Shown: positions 1 to 8,593 of the stretch, in pieces
Position numbering within the stretch: position 1 is the first letter of the stretch
Layout: each line of letters opens with the position of its first letter
NCBI GenBank assembly: GCA_017399175.1
Contig: JAFQEE010000042.1
Coordinates: 124,001 to 188,000 of the forward strand
Direction: 5' to 3'
DNA length: 64,000 nt
Source of the DNA: Clostridia bacterium
GTDB taxonomy: Bacteria > Bacillota > Clostridia > Oscillospirales > Acutalibacteraceae
The notes under the pieces: model-generated
Seen by the model: only the letters and a program-made list of their open reading frames with translations
What the model was told of the DNA's origin: nothing
Databases searched by the model: none
Translations under genes and position numbers: made by a program

Positions 1-1
1 A

Positions 2-490
2 TATACAGAAGACAGAAAATTAACAGGAAAAGAGCATATCAGGGGTGAAGAATTACCCAATAATCTCTATCATTTAGTTGTTCATGTTTGGATAAAAAAC
101 TCAAAAGGTGAATATCTTATATCTCAACGCTCAGCCAACAGACCAACCTTTCCTTTAATGTGGGAATGTGTAGGTGGTTCTGTGTTAAAAGGTGAATCGA
201 GTATTCAAGGTGCAATACGAGAAGCCAAAGAAGAAGTCGGTGTTGATTTATCACCTGACAATGGAAAAATTGTTTTTTCAAAGGTTAGAAATATAATAGA
301 TGGCAAAAAGTTCAATGATATTGTTGATGTATGGTTATTTAAATACGACGGTGATGTTACACTAAATAATGCAACAACTGATGAAGTTGAACAAATTGTT
401 TGGATGAACAAAAGTCAGATTTTAGAATTGTTTGAACAAAATAAATTGGTCGATACATTAAAATATTTCTTTACTGAAATTGACATATAA
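2..490 (+). CDS. NUDIX hydrolase (5' end outside window)
   Basis: The reading frame is open from the first bases of the window, so the N-terminus is missing. A complete Nudix box (G-x5-E-x7-REAKEEVGV) is encoded at about 176-244. This is the Mg-binding catalytic helix of enzymes that hydrolyse nucleoside diphosphates linked to another group. The upstream part (LYHLVVHVW and SQRSANRPTFP) resembles the NUDIX subgroup with an isopentenyl-diphosphate-isomerase-like fold, but the substrate cannot be deduced. An internal Met at 158 lies inside the fold and is not the start. The gene ends at a hairpin terminator shared with the convergent deoA. Confidence 0.85.
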   Translation, partial: YTEDRKLTGKEHIRGEELPNNLYHLVVHVWIKNSKGEYLISQRSANRPTFPLMWECVGGSVLKGESSIQGAIREAKEEVGVDLSPDNGKIVFSKVRNIIDGKKFNDIVDVWLFKYDGDVTLNNATTDEVEQIVWMNKSQILELFEQNKLVDTLKYFFTEIDI

Positions 491-498
491 AAACAAAA

Positions 499-535
499 AA
501 GGAAAGGTATGAAAACTCATATCTTTCCTTAGTTT
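499..535. terminator. Bidirectional terminator between NUDIX gene and deoA
   Basis: The arms 499-512 and 517-530 form a 14-bp stem with one G-U pair and a 4-nt loop. A T-run follows on the plus strand and the A-run before 500 gives a T-run on the minus strand, so it can serve both convergent genes. Confidence 0.85.
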
Positions 536-1825
536 TTATCTTATTGTTTTATAAATCAAAGGTTTCATTTCAGGTTTTTCATCATCGATTGTATATGATG
601 TATTGAAAAGTTTTTCTGCATTTTTAAGTCTTTCGTCTGTTTCTGCATAAAGAATTGCGATTGTGTCACCAACAGAAACTTTATCACAAGTCTTTTTATA
701 AAGCACAATTCCAGCACCGTAGTCAATTGTGTCAGTTTTCTTTTCACGACCTGCACCAAGTAAAACTGCACTTTCACCAACAATTCGTGAATTAATACTT
801 TGAATATACCCGTCTTTTGTTGCTTTAATTTCAAGTGATTTTGATGAAACAGGTGCAACGCAAAAATCTTCGTTTCCGTTTTGTGCTGTTACAAATTCAA
901 TTAATTTTTTATAAGCTGAACCGTCAATTATTGTCTGTTCAGCTTTTTTATATGCGACCTCATAATCCCAATCTAATGAAATACTTAAAATCGTAGCAGA
1001 AAGTACAATGCAGAGCTCTCGTAACTGTTTATCACCCTTATTATTAAGAATATCAATAACCTCGTTAATTTCAAGTGCATTTCCTACATTTGAACCAAGG
1101 GGAATATCCATATTTGTAATAACTGCTGCCATATTGCGACCACATTTCTTGCCGATTTTAACCATCATTTCCGCAAGGAGCGTAGCACTTTCTTTGTCTT
1201 TCATAAAAGCACCGCTACCGCATTTTACATCAAGCACAATGTTTTTTGCACCTGCAGCAATTTTCTTGCTCATAATACTTGATGCAATAAGCGAAATGTT
1301 ATCTACAGTAGCAGTAACATCTCTTAAAGCATAAATCTTTTTGTCGGCAGGAGCAAGATTACCTGTCTGACCGATAATTGAAACACAGATATCATTGACC
1401 TGTTTAAAGAAATCTTCAGTTTTCAAGGAAACATTAAATCCATTAATACTTTCAAGCTTGTCGATTGTTCCGCCTGTGTGTCCAAGTCCACGACCACTCA
1501 TTTTTGCCATTTTAATGCCGAGAGTGGCACAAATCGGAGCAACTATAAGTGATGTTTTATCACCAACACCACCTGTGGAATGTTTGTCTGCAGTTATTCC
1601 GTCAATAGCAGATAAATCAAGCATATCACCGGATTTAGCCATACTTTCAGTAAGATTAACTGTTTCTTCTTCATCCATTCCGTTGATAAAAATAGCCATA
1701 AGAAGTGCAGATGCCTGATAATCTTCAATATTTTCTTTTGTGTATTCCTGAACAAAAAAGTCGATTTCCTCTTTTGTAAGTTTTTGTCCGTCACGCTTTT
1801 TTTCAATAATATCGTAAATTCTCAT
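536..1825 (-). CDS. deoA: Pyrimidine-nucleoside phosphorylase
   Basis: Phosphorolysis of thymidine/uridine to base and (deoxy)ribose-1-phosphate in the cytoplasm. The thymidine/pyrimidine-nucleoside phosphorylase signature SGRGLGHTGGTIDKLE lies near residue 110 and the phosphate-binding KHSTGGVGDKTS near residue 81. The length (429 aa) is normal for the family. An in-frame GTG at 1834 would give three more residues, but it lies inside the AGGTGA ribosome binding site, so ATG at 1825 is preferred. It is the last gene of the nucleoside operon; the cdd stop codon lies one base upstream of the start. The pdp-type broad-specificity enzyme is more likely than a strict thymidine phosphorylase in Firmicutes, but the sequence alone does not settle it. 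Confidence 0.93.
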   Translation of the reverse strand: MRIYDIIEKKRDGQKLTKEEIDFFVQEYTKENIEDYQASALLMAIFINGMDEEETVNLTESMAKSGDMLDLSAIDGITADKHSTGGVGDKTSLIVAPICATLGIKMAKMSGRGLGHTGGTIDKLESINGFNVSLKTEDFFKQVNDICVSIIGQTGNLAPADKKIYALRDVTATVDNISLIASSIMSKKIAAGAKNIVLDVKCGSGAFMKDKESATLLAEMMVKIGKKCGRNMAAVITNMDIPLGSNVGNALEINEVIDILNNKGDKQLRELCIVLSATILSISLDWDYEVAYKKAEQTIIDGSAYKKLIEFVTAQNGNEDFCVAPVSSKSLEIKATKDGYIQSINSRIVGESAVLLGAGREKKTDTIDYGAGIVLYKKTCDKVSVGDTIAILYAETDERLKNAEKLFNTSYTIDDEKPEMKPLIYKTIR

Positions 1826-1826
1826 A

Positions 1827-2237
1827 TTATTCACCTAATTTAGATTTATCAAATGAACAGGGGAGTAAATCACCTAATTTGAACTCTTTAATATCATTTT
1901 CATTTATACCGACAAATACTTTGAAATCTTCTTCACAAAATTCTGCCAATACCTGCCTGCAAGCACCGCAAGGCATGGCATAATCAGTAATTACACCGTT
2001 TTTACCACCAACAATGCAAATTGCTTCAAATTCTTTTTCACCATTGGCAATTGCAGAAAAAAGCGCAGTTCTTTCAGCACAGTTAGTAAGTGAATATGAC
2101 GCATTTTCCACATTACAGCCTTTGTATATTTTTCCGTTTTTAGTAAGCAAAACTGCACCTACATTGTAATTTGAATATGGAGCATAAGAGTGTTTCATAG
2201 CATCTTTTGCTATATTAAATAGGTCTTTTTTATCCAT
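1827..2237 (-). CDS. cdd: Cytidine deaminase
   Basis: Hydrolytic deamination of cytidine/deoxycytidine to uridine/deoxyuridine, feeding the phosphorylase encoded next. The zinc site is visible as NCAERTALF (Cys-Ala-Glu, with Glu as proton shuttle) and MPCGACRQV (PCGxC). Three Cys ligands mark the small homotetrameric class. The length of 136 aa is typical. A good AGGGTGA ribosome binding site precedes ATG at 2237. It is packed between deoB (4-bp gap) and deoA. Confidence 0.95.
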   Translation of the reverse strand: MDKKDLFNIAKDAMKHSYAPYSNYNVGAVLLTKNGKIYKGCNVENASYSLTNCAERTALFSAIANGEKEFEAICIVGGKNGVITDYAMPCGACRQVLAEFCEEDFKVFVGINENDIKEFKLGDLLPCSFDKSKLGE

Positions 2238-2241
2238 AGAA

Positions 2242-3363
2242 TCACCCTAAATTAAAATTGTCTGAAATAAAATTACTTATATAATTGTAACCCTTTATTG
2301 TACCAAGATTTTCAGGTTCTATATCAGGTGAATACATAATAATAGGTACTTGCTCTCTCGTATGGTCTGTGCCTTTAAATGCGGGGTCACAACCGTGGTC
2401 TGCTGTAATTATTAGTAAATCGTCATTCTTCATTTTGGGTAAGAAAATATTTAACCAATTATCAAATTCGCTGATTGCATTTGCGTAACCGTCAACATCT
2501 CGTCTGTGCCCGTATTTCATATCAAAATCAACGAGATTTGTAAATACAAGACCGTAAAAGTCTTTATCTGCTAATTCAAGAGTTTTTGCCATACCTTCAT
2601 CATTTGAATGGGTATAATAACTTTCTGTAATTCCACGATTTGTAAAAATATCTGCAATTTTACCAACTGAAATAACATCAAAACAATTTGCTTTTAACTT
2701 ATCAAGCATTGTGTCTTCAGGCGGTTCAACAGAAAAATCGCGTCTGTCAGCAGTTCTTGTAAACGGATATTCACCATTAAAAGGTCTTGCAATTACTCTT
2801 CCGACTGCGTGTTCGCCTGTGAGAATTTTTCTCGCAATTTTGCAATATTCATATAGTTTTTCGAGTGGAACAACATCAGTATGTGCTGCAATCTGAAAAA
2901 CGCTGTCAGCAGAGGTATAGACAATCAGTTTTCCTGTTTTGATATGCTCTTCACCATAATCTGTAATAACTTTAGTACCCGAATATGTTTTATTGCAAAG
3001 AGTTACACAACCTGTCTGTTTTTCAAACTCTTTAATTATTTCATCGGGAAAACCGTCAGGGTATGTTGGCATTGGTTTACTTGAAATTATACCTGCAATT
3101 TCAAAATGACCTATTGTAGTGTCTTTTCCTGCTGATAATTCTTGTATAGCACCTAATTTGCCGATAGGAGAAACATAGTTTTCTAAATCAACTCCATAAA
3201 TATTTGCAAGTCCAAGTCTTTTTAAGTTTGGAATATTGAATTTTTCTGATTTTGAAATGCTTTTAAGTGTATTAGCACCTATATCATCAAATTTATCTGC
3301 ATCAGGTGCATTACCGATTCCAAAGCTATCGAGAACAATGAGAAATACTCGATTATATTTCAT
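2242..3363 (-). CDS. deoB: Phosphopentomutase
   Basis: Interconverts (deoxy)ribose-1-phosphate and (deoxy)ribose-5-phosphate, the step between nucleoside phosphorylase and DeoC. It belongs to the alkaline-phosphatase-like metalloenzyme superfamily: the N-terminal FLIVLDSFGIGNAPDA holds the first metal Asp, AGKDTTIGHFEIAG carries the phosphorylated Thr region, and the C-terminal ITADHGCDP and GTDHTREQVP hold the other metal ligands. The length of 373 aa is slightly short of the usual 385-395 aa but all motifs are present. The start overlaps the deoC stop by one base (TAATG), suggesting translational coupling. Confidence 0.95.
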   Translation of the reverse strand: MKYNRVFLIVLDSFGIGNAPDADKFDDIGANTLKSISKSEKFNIPNLKRLGLANIYGVDLENYVSPIGKLGAIQELSAGKDTTIGHFEIAGIISSKPMPTYPDGFPDEIIKEFEKQTGCVTLCNKTYSGTKVITDYGEEHIKTGKLIVYTSADSVFQIAAHTDVVPLEKLYEYCKIARKILTGEHAVGRVIARPFNGEYPFTRTADRRDFSVEPPEDTMLDKLKANCFDVISVGKIADIFTNRGITESYYTHSNDEGMAKTLELADKDFYGLVFTNLVDFDMKYGHRRDVDGYANAISEFDNWLNIFLPKMKNDDLLIITADHGCDPAFKGTDHTREQVPIIMYSPDIEPENLGTIKGYNYISNFISDNFNLG

Positions 3364-4028
3364 TAATATCCACTACCTTGTTCATTTTTAACAATTTTTA
3401 CAATTCTGCTTGTACCAAGACGAGATGCACCAAGCTTAATAAAATCTTCTGCATCTTCTATTGATGCAATTCCACCTGCAGCCTTAATTTTTTTGCCATT
3501 AGTAGTATGCTTAGAGAAAAGTTCAATATCCTCTTTTGTCGCACCCGCTATTGAAAAGCCTGTTGATGTTTTGATGAAATCAGCATTGGAATTTGAAACA
3601 ATTTCGCACATTTTTATTTTTTCTTCGTCAGTCAGAAGACAGGTTTCGATAATTACCTTTAATATTTTACCATTACAAGCGTCTTTAATTTCATTTATTT
3701 CATTTAAAATATCATTATACTTTTTATCTTTTAACCAACCGACATTAATAACCATATCAATTTCATCAGCACCGTTTTTAATGGCATCTGCAGTTTCGAA
3801 AACTTTTGTGGCAGTTGTGCTATATCCGTTTGGAAAACCGATAACAGTACAGATTGCAAGTTTTTCACCTACATATTCCTTTGCTTGTTTAACATAAAAT
3901 GCAGGAATACAAACCGATGCTGTTTCATATTTAATTCCGTCATCACAAATCGCTTTGATTTCATTCCATGTTGCATTTTGTGACAATAATGTGTGGTCAA
4001 CCTTTGAAAGTATTTCTTTGATATTCAT
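3363..4028 (-). CDS. deoC: Deoxyribose-phosphate aldolase
   Basis: Cleaves 2-deoxyribose-5-phosphate to glyceraldehyde-3-phosphate and acetaldehyde, the exit step of deoxynucleoside catabolism. The Schiff-base lysine is in FIKTSTGFS and the second catalytic lysine in [15 protein letters not shown] is the usual N-terminal motif. The start is placed at 4028 because a strong GGAGG lies seven bases upstream. An in-frame ATG at 4043 would include that ribosome binding site. The resulting 221 aa matches the family. The ribosome binding site overlaps the end of the preceding gene. Confidence 0.95.
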   Translation of the reverse strand: MNIKEILSKVDHTLLSQNATWNEIKAICDDGIKYETASVCIPAFYVKQAKEYVGEKLAICTVIGFPNGYSTTATKVFETADAIKNGADEIDMVINVGWLKDKKYNDILNEINEIKDACNGKILKVIIETCLLTDEEKIKMCEIVSNSNADFIKTSTGFSIAGATKEDIELFSKHTTNGKKIKAAGGIASIEDAEDFIKLGASRLGTSRIVKIVKNEQGSGY

Positions 4029-4030
4029 TT

Positions 4031-4588
4031 TTATCCTCCGCATGTACTACAAAAAGTGTAGCCGTTATTTAAATAATTATTTAATTCATTTTTTGATAAT
4101 TTAATTTCTTTCTTATTTTCTTCTTTCATTCTGCCGACAAATGTACAAGATGAATAGTGAATTTTATTGCTGTTTATATTTATCACATAATCTCGTTTTG
4201 TTGAATTATCTGCTGATTGTGTTTCTTCATTTTTATTAGTGTTATTTTCGGTCGTAGCAATTGAATTATCTTTTTTTGATGTAGTTTCTATTTGCTTATT
4301 ATCTGTTACATCTTCATTTTTGTTACTGTTTAATTCTTCATTGCCGGGTAACATCTCTTCGCCGTTTTCTGTTTCTTCATAAAAAACATCAATCGTATCT
4401 TTATATTGATATGACTCAGTTTCATTATCGATTATATATGATAAACGATTAAGATTGTCATTTATTTCATTTATCTTAAAAAGTAAAGCAACCGTTATGG
4501 CACAGGAAATTATCAAAAGTCCTGAAACAAGCTTTAAAAGTGATTCAGTTTTAGAATTTATCTTATTATCCTTTTGTTTTTCTTCCAT
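4031..4588 (-). CDS. Membrane-anchored protein with C-terminal metal-binding CxxC domain
   Basis: First gene of the deo operon, function unknown. A charged cytoplasmic start is followed by one transmembrane segment (about residues 19-38). Then comes a long Asn/Thr/Glu/Lys-rich low-complexity linker (about 50-135). The C-terminal module has Cys/His in [18 protein letters not shown] and ends [11 protein letters not shown]. This last part resembles the short H/C...CxxC domain found at the ends of Firmicute nuclease-like and membrane proteins, probably a zinc-binding mini-domain facing outward. AGAGGTG six bases before ATG at 4588 decides the start over an upstream ATG at 4615. The placement suggests surface sensing or nucleic-acid scavenging, but this is inference. 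Confidence 0.7.
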   Translation of the reverse strand: MEEKQKDNKINSKTESLLKLVSGLLIISCAITVALLFKINEINDNLNRLSYIIDNETESYQYKDTIDVFYEETENGEEMLPGNEELNSNKNEDVTDNKQIETTSKKDNSIATTENNTNKNEETQSADNSTKRDYVININSNKIHYSSCTFVGRMKEENKKEIKLSKNELNNYLNNGYTFCSTCGG

Positions 4589-4635
4589 ATTAACACCTCT
4601 GCTATATTTTACCATTCTTGTAATTGTATTTCAAT

Positions 4636-4664
4636 ATTATAACACTTTTTAGTTGTGTTGAATA
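4636..4664 (-). promoter_or_regulatory. Putative promoter of the deo operon
   Basis: A perfect -10 (TATAAT on the minus strand, plus-strand 4636-4641) lies about 48 bases before the first start codon. The -35 is poor: TATTCA at 4659-4664 with a 17-bp spacer. No CytR/DeoR-like palindrome was recognised. Confidence 0.45.
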
Positions 4665-4710
4665 TGATGTTTTGAGTGTAAACTCTAAAAAATAAAAGGA
4701 GAATAAACTG

Positions 4711-4899
4711 ATGGAACAGAATAAATGCAATTATATTTGCAAAAAAATGCCACATCTTCCTGAATACACTGTTGTTGCAATGGCTTATGTACCGTTTCAG
4801 ACTGACCTTGTAACATATACAAGTGATGAAGCATTGTGTAACGGAACACTTTTTCCTGAATTAGATAAAAAATTCTATGGAGGTAAATGCTGTGGATAA
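4711..4899 (+). CDS. cotJA: Spore coat associated protein CotJA
   Basis: Small protein of 62 aa with the CotJA signature: a VVAMAYVPFQ segment, then EALCNGTLFPELDKKFYGG near the C-terminus. In Bacillus the cotJABC operon is transcribed in the mother cell by sigma-E and its products are incorporated in the spore coat. An AAAGGAG ribosome binding site precedes the ATG. The Cys-rich N-terminus (KCNYICKK) is a variation. The stop lies within the start region of cotJB, as expected for a coupled operon. Confidence 0.9.
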   Translation: MEQNKCNYICKKMPHLPEYTVVAMAYVPFQTDLVTYTSDEALCNGTLFPELDKKFYGGKCCG

Positions 4900-5140
4900 A
4901 TGTAAACTTATGCGTGAAATTTCTGCTGTAAGCTTTGCAGCTTGGGAACTTCACTTGTATCTTGATACACATCCTTGTGATGAAAATGCATTGGAAATGC
5001 ATCGTAAATATAGTGAAAGAGCAAAGGAACTCATAGAAGAATACGAAGAATGCTTTGGTCCGTTGACACATAAATCAGGAAGCGGTTATGAATGGGTGAA
5101 AGACCCATGGCCATGGGAATATAAGGAGTGTGATTGCTGA
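4892..5140 (+). CDS. cotJB: Spore coat protein CotJB
   Basis: CotJB family protein: LYLDTHPCDENALEMH in the first half and GYEWVKDPWPWEYKEC at the end, both characteristic. A GTG start at 4892 is preferred because GGAGG lies eight bases upstream (4879-4883). An ATG at 4877 would overlap that ribosome binding site. The chosen start gives 82 aa beginning DKCKLMREISAV after the initiator, aligning with the known family N-terminus. It overlaps the cotJA end by 8 bases and touches cotJC. Confidence 0.9.
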   Translation: MDKCKLMREISAVSFAAWELHLYLDTHPCDENALEMHRKYSERAKELIEEYEECFGPLTHKSGSGYEWVKDPWPWEYKECDC

Positions 5141-5769
5141 TGTTTCAATATGAGAAAAAATTACAGTATCCTGTAAAGATTAAAAATCCAAATCCTAAAT
5201 TAGCACAAGTAATCATATCACAATTTGGTGGTCCTGACGGTGAACTTGCCGCATCAATGAGATATTTTTCACAACGATACGGAATGCCGTTGCCTGAACT
5301 TAAAGGACTTTTAACTGATATTGCTACGGAAGAACTTTCGCACCTTGAGATGGTTGGTGCTATTGTATATCAGTTGACAAGAAATCTTACAATAGATGAA
5401 ATTAAAAAATCAGGCTTTGACAAGTATTTTGTAGACCATACAACGGGAATATATCCGGTAGCAGCAAGCGGTACACCGTTTACGGCAGCGTATTTGCAAT
5501 CTAAAGGTGATGTTATAACAGACCTTCACGAAGACCTTGCTGCAGAACAAAAGGCAAGAACAACATACGATAATATTTTGCGTCTTGTTGATGATCCTGA
5601 TGTCCGTGACCCAATTAAATTCCTGCGTCAAAGAGAGGTTGTCCATTATCAACGATTTGGCGAAGGCTTACAGTTAGTAACCGATAAGCTTGATAAGAAA
5701 AATTTCTATGCGTTCAATCCAAGCTTTGATAAGCATTGTATGAAAAATTATAAAAACAGAATGAAATAA
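5140..5769 (+). CDS. cotJC: Spore coat protein CotJC, manganese-catalase-like
   Basis: Ferritin-like four-helix protein of the manganese catalase family, here the spore-coat member CotJC. It starts FQYEKKLQYPV as CotJC proteins do. The dinuclear metal ligands are visible as GELAASMRY, TEELSHLEMV (ExxH), AAEQKARTTYDN and REVVHYQRFGE. It may break down peroxide in the spore coat, though catalysis is inferred from the family. The start is ATG at 5140, overlapping the cotJB stop (TGATG). A TTG at 5134 is closer to AAGGAG but less likely by homology. A terminator follows. Confidence 0.92.
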   Translation: MFQYEKKLQYPVKIKNPNPKLAQVIISQFGGPDGELAASMRYFSQRYGMPLPELKGLLTDIATEELSHLEMVGAIVYQLTRNLTIDEIKKSGFDKYFVDHTTGIYPVAASGTPFTAAYLQSKGDVITDLHEDLAAEQKARTTYDNILRLVDDPDVRDPIKFLRQREVVHYQRFGEGLQLVTDKLDKKNFYAFNPSFDKHCMKNYKNRMK

Positions 5770-5775
5770 AAATTT

Positions 5776-5822
5776 AAATGCAACCCTATTGAGCATATAG
5801 CTTGATAGAGTTGCATTTTTAG
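5776..5822. terminator. Terminator between cotJC and GH84 gene
   Basis: Arms 5776-5784 and 5810-5818 pair perfectly (AAATGCAAC), with extra pairing inside. T-runs lie on both sides (plus strand after 5815; A/T-rich 5768-5777 for the minus strand), so it probably serves both convergent transcripts. Confidence 0.8.
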
Positions 5823-5833
5823 TTACATAAAAT

Positions 5834-7477
5834 TTACATTTTTATTAAAGTTTTTTCTGCCATTTCTCTTAAACAGAAGCCCGTAAGGATAGTGCCGTCG
5901 CTGTTATATTTTTGGAGTGCGTCCGAAAGTTTATTTTTGTTTTCCTGTGTTGGATTTTCTTTTGCATTATATATATCATCAAGCAAATCGCAACACATTG
6001 AGAATTTTCTGACCCATTTCTGCAATTCTTCAAAAAGTGGAACATCAGTGTCACTTATAAGATTTAAGCATTTTCTCATATCAGAGATATACGAGCTCAA
6101 AATTTCAAGTGCTTCTTCATTTTTGTCACTTGCTTCAAGGAATGAAACCCTTGATAATACCTGTCCCATATAAGAAGAACTGTATCTTGTAAGGCAGGAA
6201 ACACCAAGATGGTCGGCAAAGTAGAAGAAGGTGTCTGCATCGTCACCTAACATTTCCTTGTGTGCATTTTTTAAAGACTCATCAGAATTGTATGCAAGTG
6301 GATTCCACAAATAATCGGCTATTGTCATAAGCGGAATTTTTGAACACTCTGCAAACTCCATAACATTTGAAATTATGCCTTCACAATGTTTATAAAGTTC
6401 CTTATCTCTGCTAATTAGTGCACCAAGGTGCATTTCCTGAAACATTTCGCAATCGTTAACAGGAAAGTTATCCCAATAAAGCGGACAGTGGCTTGTAGAT
6501 TTTGTAAAATCGTCTGCCTCTCGTACAGTAAGCACACGAGAGCAGATTTCTGCACCTGTCCAGAAAAGGTCAACATCTGCAGGAATATTGCTACCAAATT
6601 TAGTGATATAATATTCGTTACAGTCACCGCTGTATTGAGTAGGGCAAACTGTTAATTTTATTGAAGAATCTATCTCTTTAAGAGCATTATAAGTTTTGTT
6701 TATAAGGTAAATATGAGCATCAACAATGGAATCAAAGGATTTTTCGTCTTCTTCATACTGGAAATCCCATGGGATATCATCAAGTAAAAGTCCAAAATTG
6801 CGAACACCGAGATCATATACACTTTTTATTTTATCGATAAGTAATTTAAAGTCCTCGTCAGATGTGTATTTGTATGTAAGACCGGGTCCAATTGTCCAAT
6901 GGAAATCAAGGTAGTTTTCATTTGCAACATTGAAAAGATTTTTCAACTGTGCAAGTTCATTTTTAGGGTAAAGGTCACGCCATTTTTCTCTGTGATATAC
7001 ATCGTCTTTTGGTGCATAGAAAAATGTATTCATTCCGTATGATGCCATAAGTTTCATAACAGAAAGGCGTTTTTCGTTTTCCCAAGTAGGACCATAAAAA
7101 CCTTCAATATATCCGCGTGTTTTGAATAAAGGGTAGTCTGTAAGTGTACCTTCTTTAAGTTCATTTTTTGCAATAAGCTTTGCAAGAGTGTGTGCACCTC
7201 TGAAAGCAGCTTTTTCACAAGATGTTTTAACAATAATCTGGTTTTCATTTGCAATAATAATATATTTTTCGTCTGTAAGACGTGAAATATCGTCACAGTA
7301 TGTTGTTTCTTTGCTGTTTTCATATTTAAAAACAACACTTAAACCAATATTATAAGGAATGGAGTAATCGTTAAAAACCTTTTCAGCAATCTCTTTAAAT
7401 TCACCGGAAAGGCAAATAGACTTTACGGAAATCTTTTTGCCTGTAAGTTCATTTTTTTGTGGTATAGGATAAATCAT
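5834..7477 (-). CDS. GH84 beta-N-acetylglucosaminidase, cytoplasmic
   Basis: Glycoside hydrolase family 84 (NagJ/O-GlcNAcase-like). Residues 1-115 form the GH84N-like domain; the TIM barrel follows with RGYIEGFYGPTW (121-132) and the paired catalytic aspartates LLLDDIPWDF (D233, D234) of substrate-assisted catalysis. A helical bundle makes up the C-terminus. At 547 aa there is no signal peptide, carbohydrate-binding module or anchor, unlike the large secreted clostridial enzymes. It therefore probably removes GlcNAc from imported mucin or host-glycan fragments in the cytoplasm. The start overlaps the stop of the DUF4434-like gene by four bases (ATGA), with AAAGGAG upstream. Confidence 0.9.
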   Translation of the reverse strand: MIYPIPQKNELTGKKISVKSICLSGEFKEIAEKVFNDYSIPYNIGLSVVFKYENSKETTYCDDISRLTDEKYIIIANENQIIVKTSCEKAAFRGAHTLAKLIAKNELKEGTLTDYPLFKTRGYIEGFYGPTWENEKRLSVMKLMASYGMNTFFYAPKDDVYHREKWRDLYPKNELAQLKNLFNVANENYLDFHWTIGPGLTYKYTSDEDFKLLIDKIKSVYDLGVRNFGLLLDDIPWDFQYEEDEKSFDSIVDAHIYLINKTYNALKEIDSSIKLTVCPTQYSGDCNEYYITKFGSNIPADVDLFWTGAEICSRVLTVREADDFTKSTSHCPLYWDNFPVNDCEMFQEMHLGALISRDKELYKHCEGIISNVMEFAECSKIPLMTIADYLWNPLAYNSDESLKNAHKEMLGDDADTFFYFADHLGVSCLTRYSSSYMGQVLSRVSFLEASDKNEEALEILSSYISDMRKCLNLISDTDVPLFEELQKWVRKFSMCCDLLDDIYNAKENPTQENKNKLSDALQKYNSDGTILTGFCLREMAEKTLIKM

Positions 7478-8430
7478 AGGCTTTTATCTCCTTTTATATA
7501 GTTAATGTAATCGTTATAAAGATTTATTGAATCCGAATGTCCTGCAAAAGAATTTGAAACATTTGGATTCATAAGTCCTAAATATTGATATCCTAATATC
7601 TTATCAACATACGGACTTACATTTTCAATTTGTCTTTTTATTCTTTCAAATCGTGCGGGGATTAAAGCGCTTTTATATACAAGTCCATCAAAATCAAATA
7701 GTTCAATATCTGCCCAAAGTTTTGAACGGCCTGCTTTATCGTGTGCTTTTTTTAATTTTTCAAATAGTCTTGCAGTTTTATCAACGGGAGTTTTGCGTAC
7801 CCCAACTTCATCCTGATATGCAACAAAGTCAACATCTAAATTAGCAAGAGTGTCAACAAATCTTTTGTTAGCAAATACCAGGTTGGTGCCATATGGAGCA
7901 ATTAATGTCTTTTTGTTAGGTGTTAATTCATAACAACGAGCAGAACATAAGTTGACATATTTCACGAAATCCTTTGAGTAGTTAAAGATTATACAAGTTT
8001 CATCAGGAAAATACCACCCGTAAAAGCTTTTATGATGTCCATAAAGCATTGTTAATTCTTCCATTGCTTTGAATGAACGGTCAATTACTTCTTTAGACTT
8101 TATATTATAGTTTGCTTTTCGCCAATCACCATAAAATCCGTTTCCTAAAAATACTTTTATGTTGCATTCATCTGCTTCACATAAAACTTCTTCAATAGGG
8201 TCAGAACAGGGGAGGTCAGCAAAAGGAAAAACAGATGATTTGAAATAACATTTGTCATATAAAGATGTCGCCATTATGACTATATATTCCATACCAAGGG
8301 ACGAAATCTCACGAACCTTTTCACGCCAATTCTGTGCAGTAAACCGGTCAAGTTGTGGATTCCAGTATTTTCCTTCGGCAGTATTATGATGCTTGAATTC
8401 AAAAAATGTTCCGTCAATTTTTCTTTGCAT
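7474..8430 (-). CDS. DUF4434-like (beta/alpha)8 putative glycosidase
   Basis: Resembles DUF4434 proteins: GTFFEFKHHNTAEGKYWN at the N-terminus, then GMEYIVIMATSLYDKCYF, FLGNGFYGDW and FYGWYFPDE. Regular strand/helix alternation with Asp/Glu at strand ends suggests a TIM-barrel hydrolase. No signal peptide. It is translationally coupled to the GH84 gene, so the two probably handle the same hexosamine-containing substrate; this is inference from context. The start is ATG at 8430 with GAGG eight bases upstream; an ATG at 8436 is too close to that site. Activity is not predictable from sequence. Confidence 0.7.
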   Translation of the reverse strand: MQRKIDGTFFEFKHHNTAEGKYWNPQLDRFTAQNWREKVREISSLGMEYIVIMATSLYDKCYFKSSVFPFADLPCSDPIEEVLCEADECNIKVFLGNGFYGDWRKANYNIKSKEVIDRSFKAMEELTMLYGHHKSFYGWYFPDETCIIFNYSKDFVKYVNLCSARCYELTPNKKTLIAPYGTNLVFANKRFVDTLANLDVDFVAYQDEVGVRKTPVDKTARLFEKLKKAHDKAGRSKLWADIELFDFDGLVYKSALIPARFERIKRQIENVSPYVDKILGYQYLGLMNPNVSNSFAGHSDSINLYNDYINYIKGDKSL

Positions 8431-8459
8431 AATCATATCCTCATTTCAATTTCTACTAA

Positions 8460-8487
8460 ATTATATCACAATAAACTATAAATACAA
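8460..8487 (-). promoter_or_regulatory. Promoter of the DUF4434-like/GH84 operon
   Basis: On the minus strand TTGTAT (plus 8482-8487), a 16-bp spacer and TATAAT (plus 8460-8465), 30 bases upstream of the start codon. Confidence 0.6.
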
Positions 8488-8528
8488 TATTATAAAATTA
8501 AATTAGTCAAAATTTTAACAATTTCTCA

Positions 8529-8557
8529 TTGACACTTTTGATTATTGAGAGTAAACT
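8529..8557 (+). promoter_or_regulatory. Promoter of the aconitase X operon
   Basis: TTGACA (8529-8534), exact 17-bp spacer, TAAACT (8552-8557), followed by GAGGTG and ATG. It is divergent from the hexosaminidase promoter, so the two operons share a 160-bp regulatory gap. Confidence 0.75.
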
Positions 8558-8593
8558 ATAAATGTTAATATTTTATTAAAGAGGTGCTTGAAC

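Noticed and set aside
4660..4700. Sigma-E promoter for cotJABC
   Set aside because: GAATATG is a possible -35 but no CATA-type -10 lies 13-15 bases downstream; the true promoter could not be placed.
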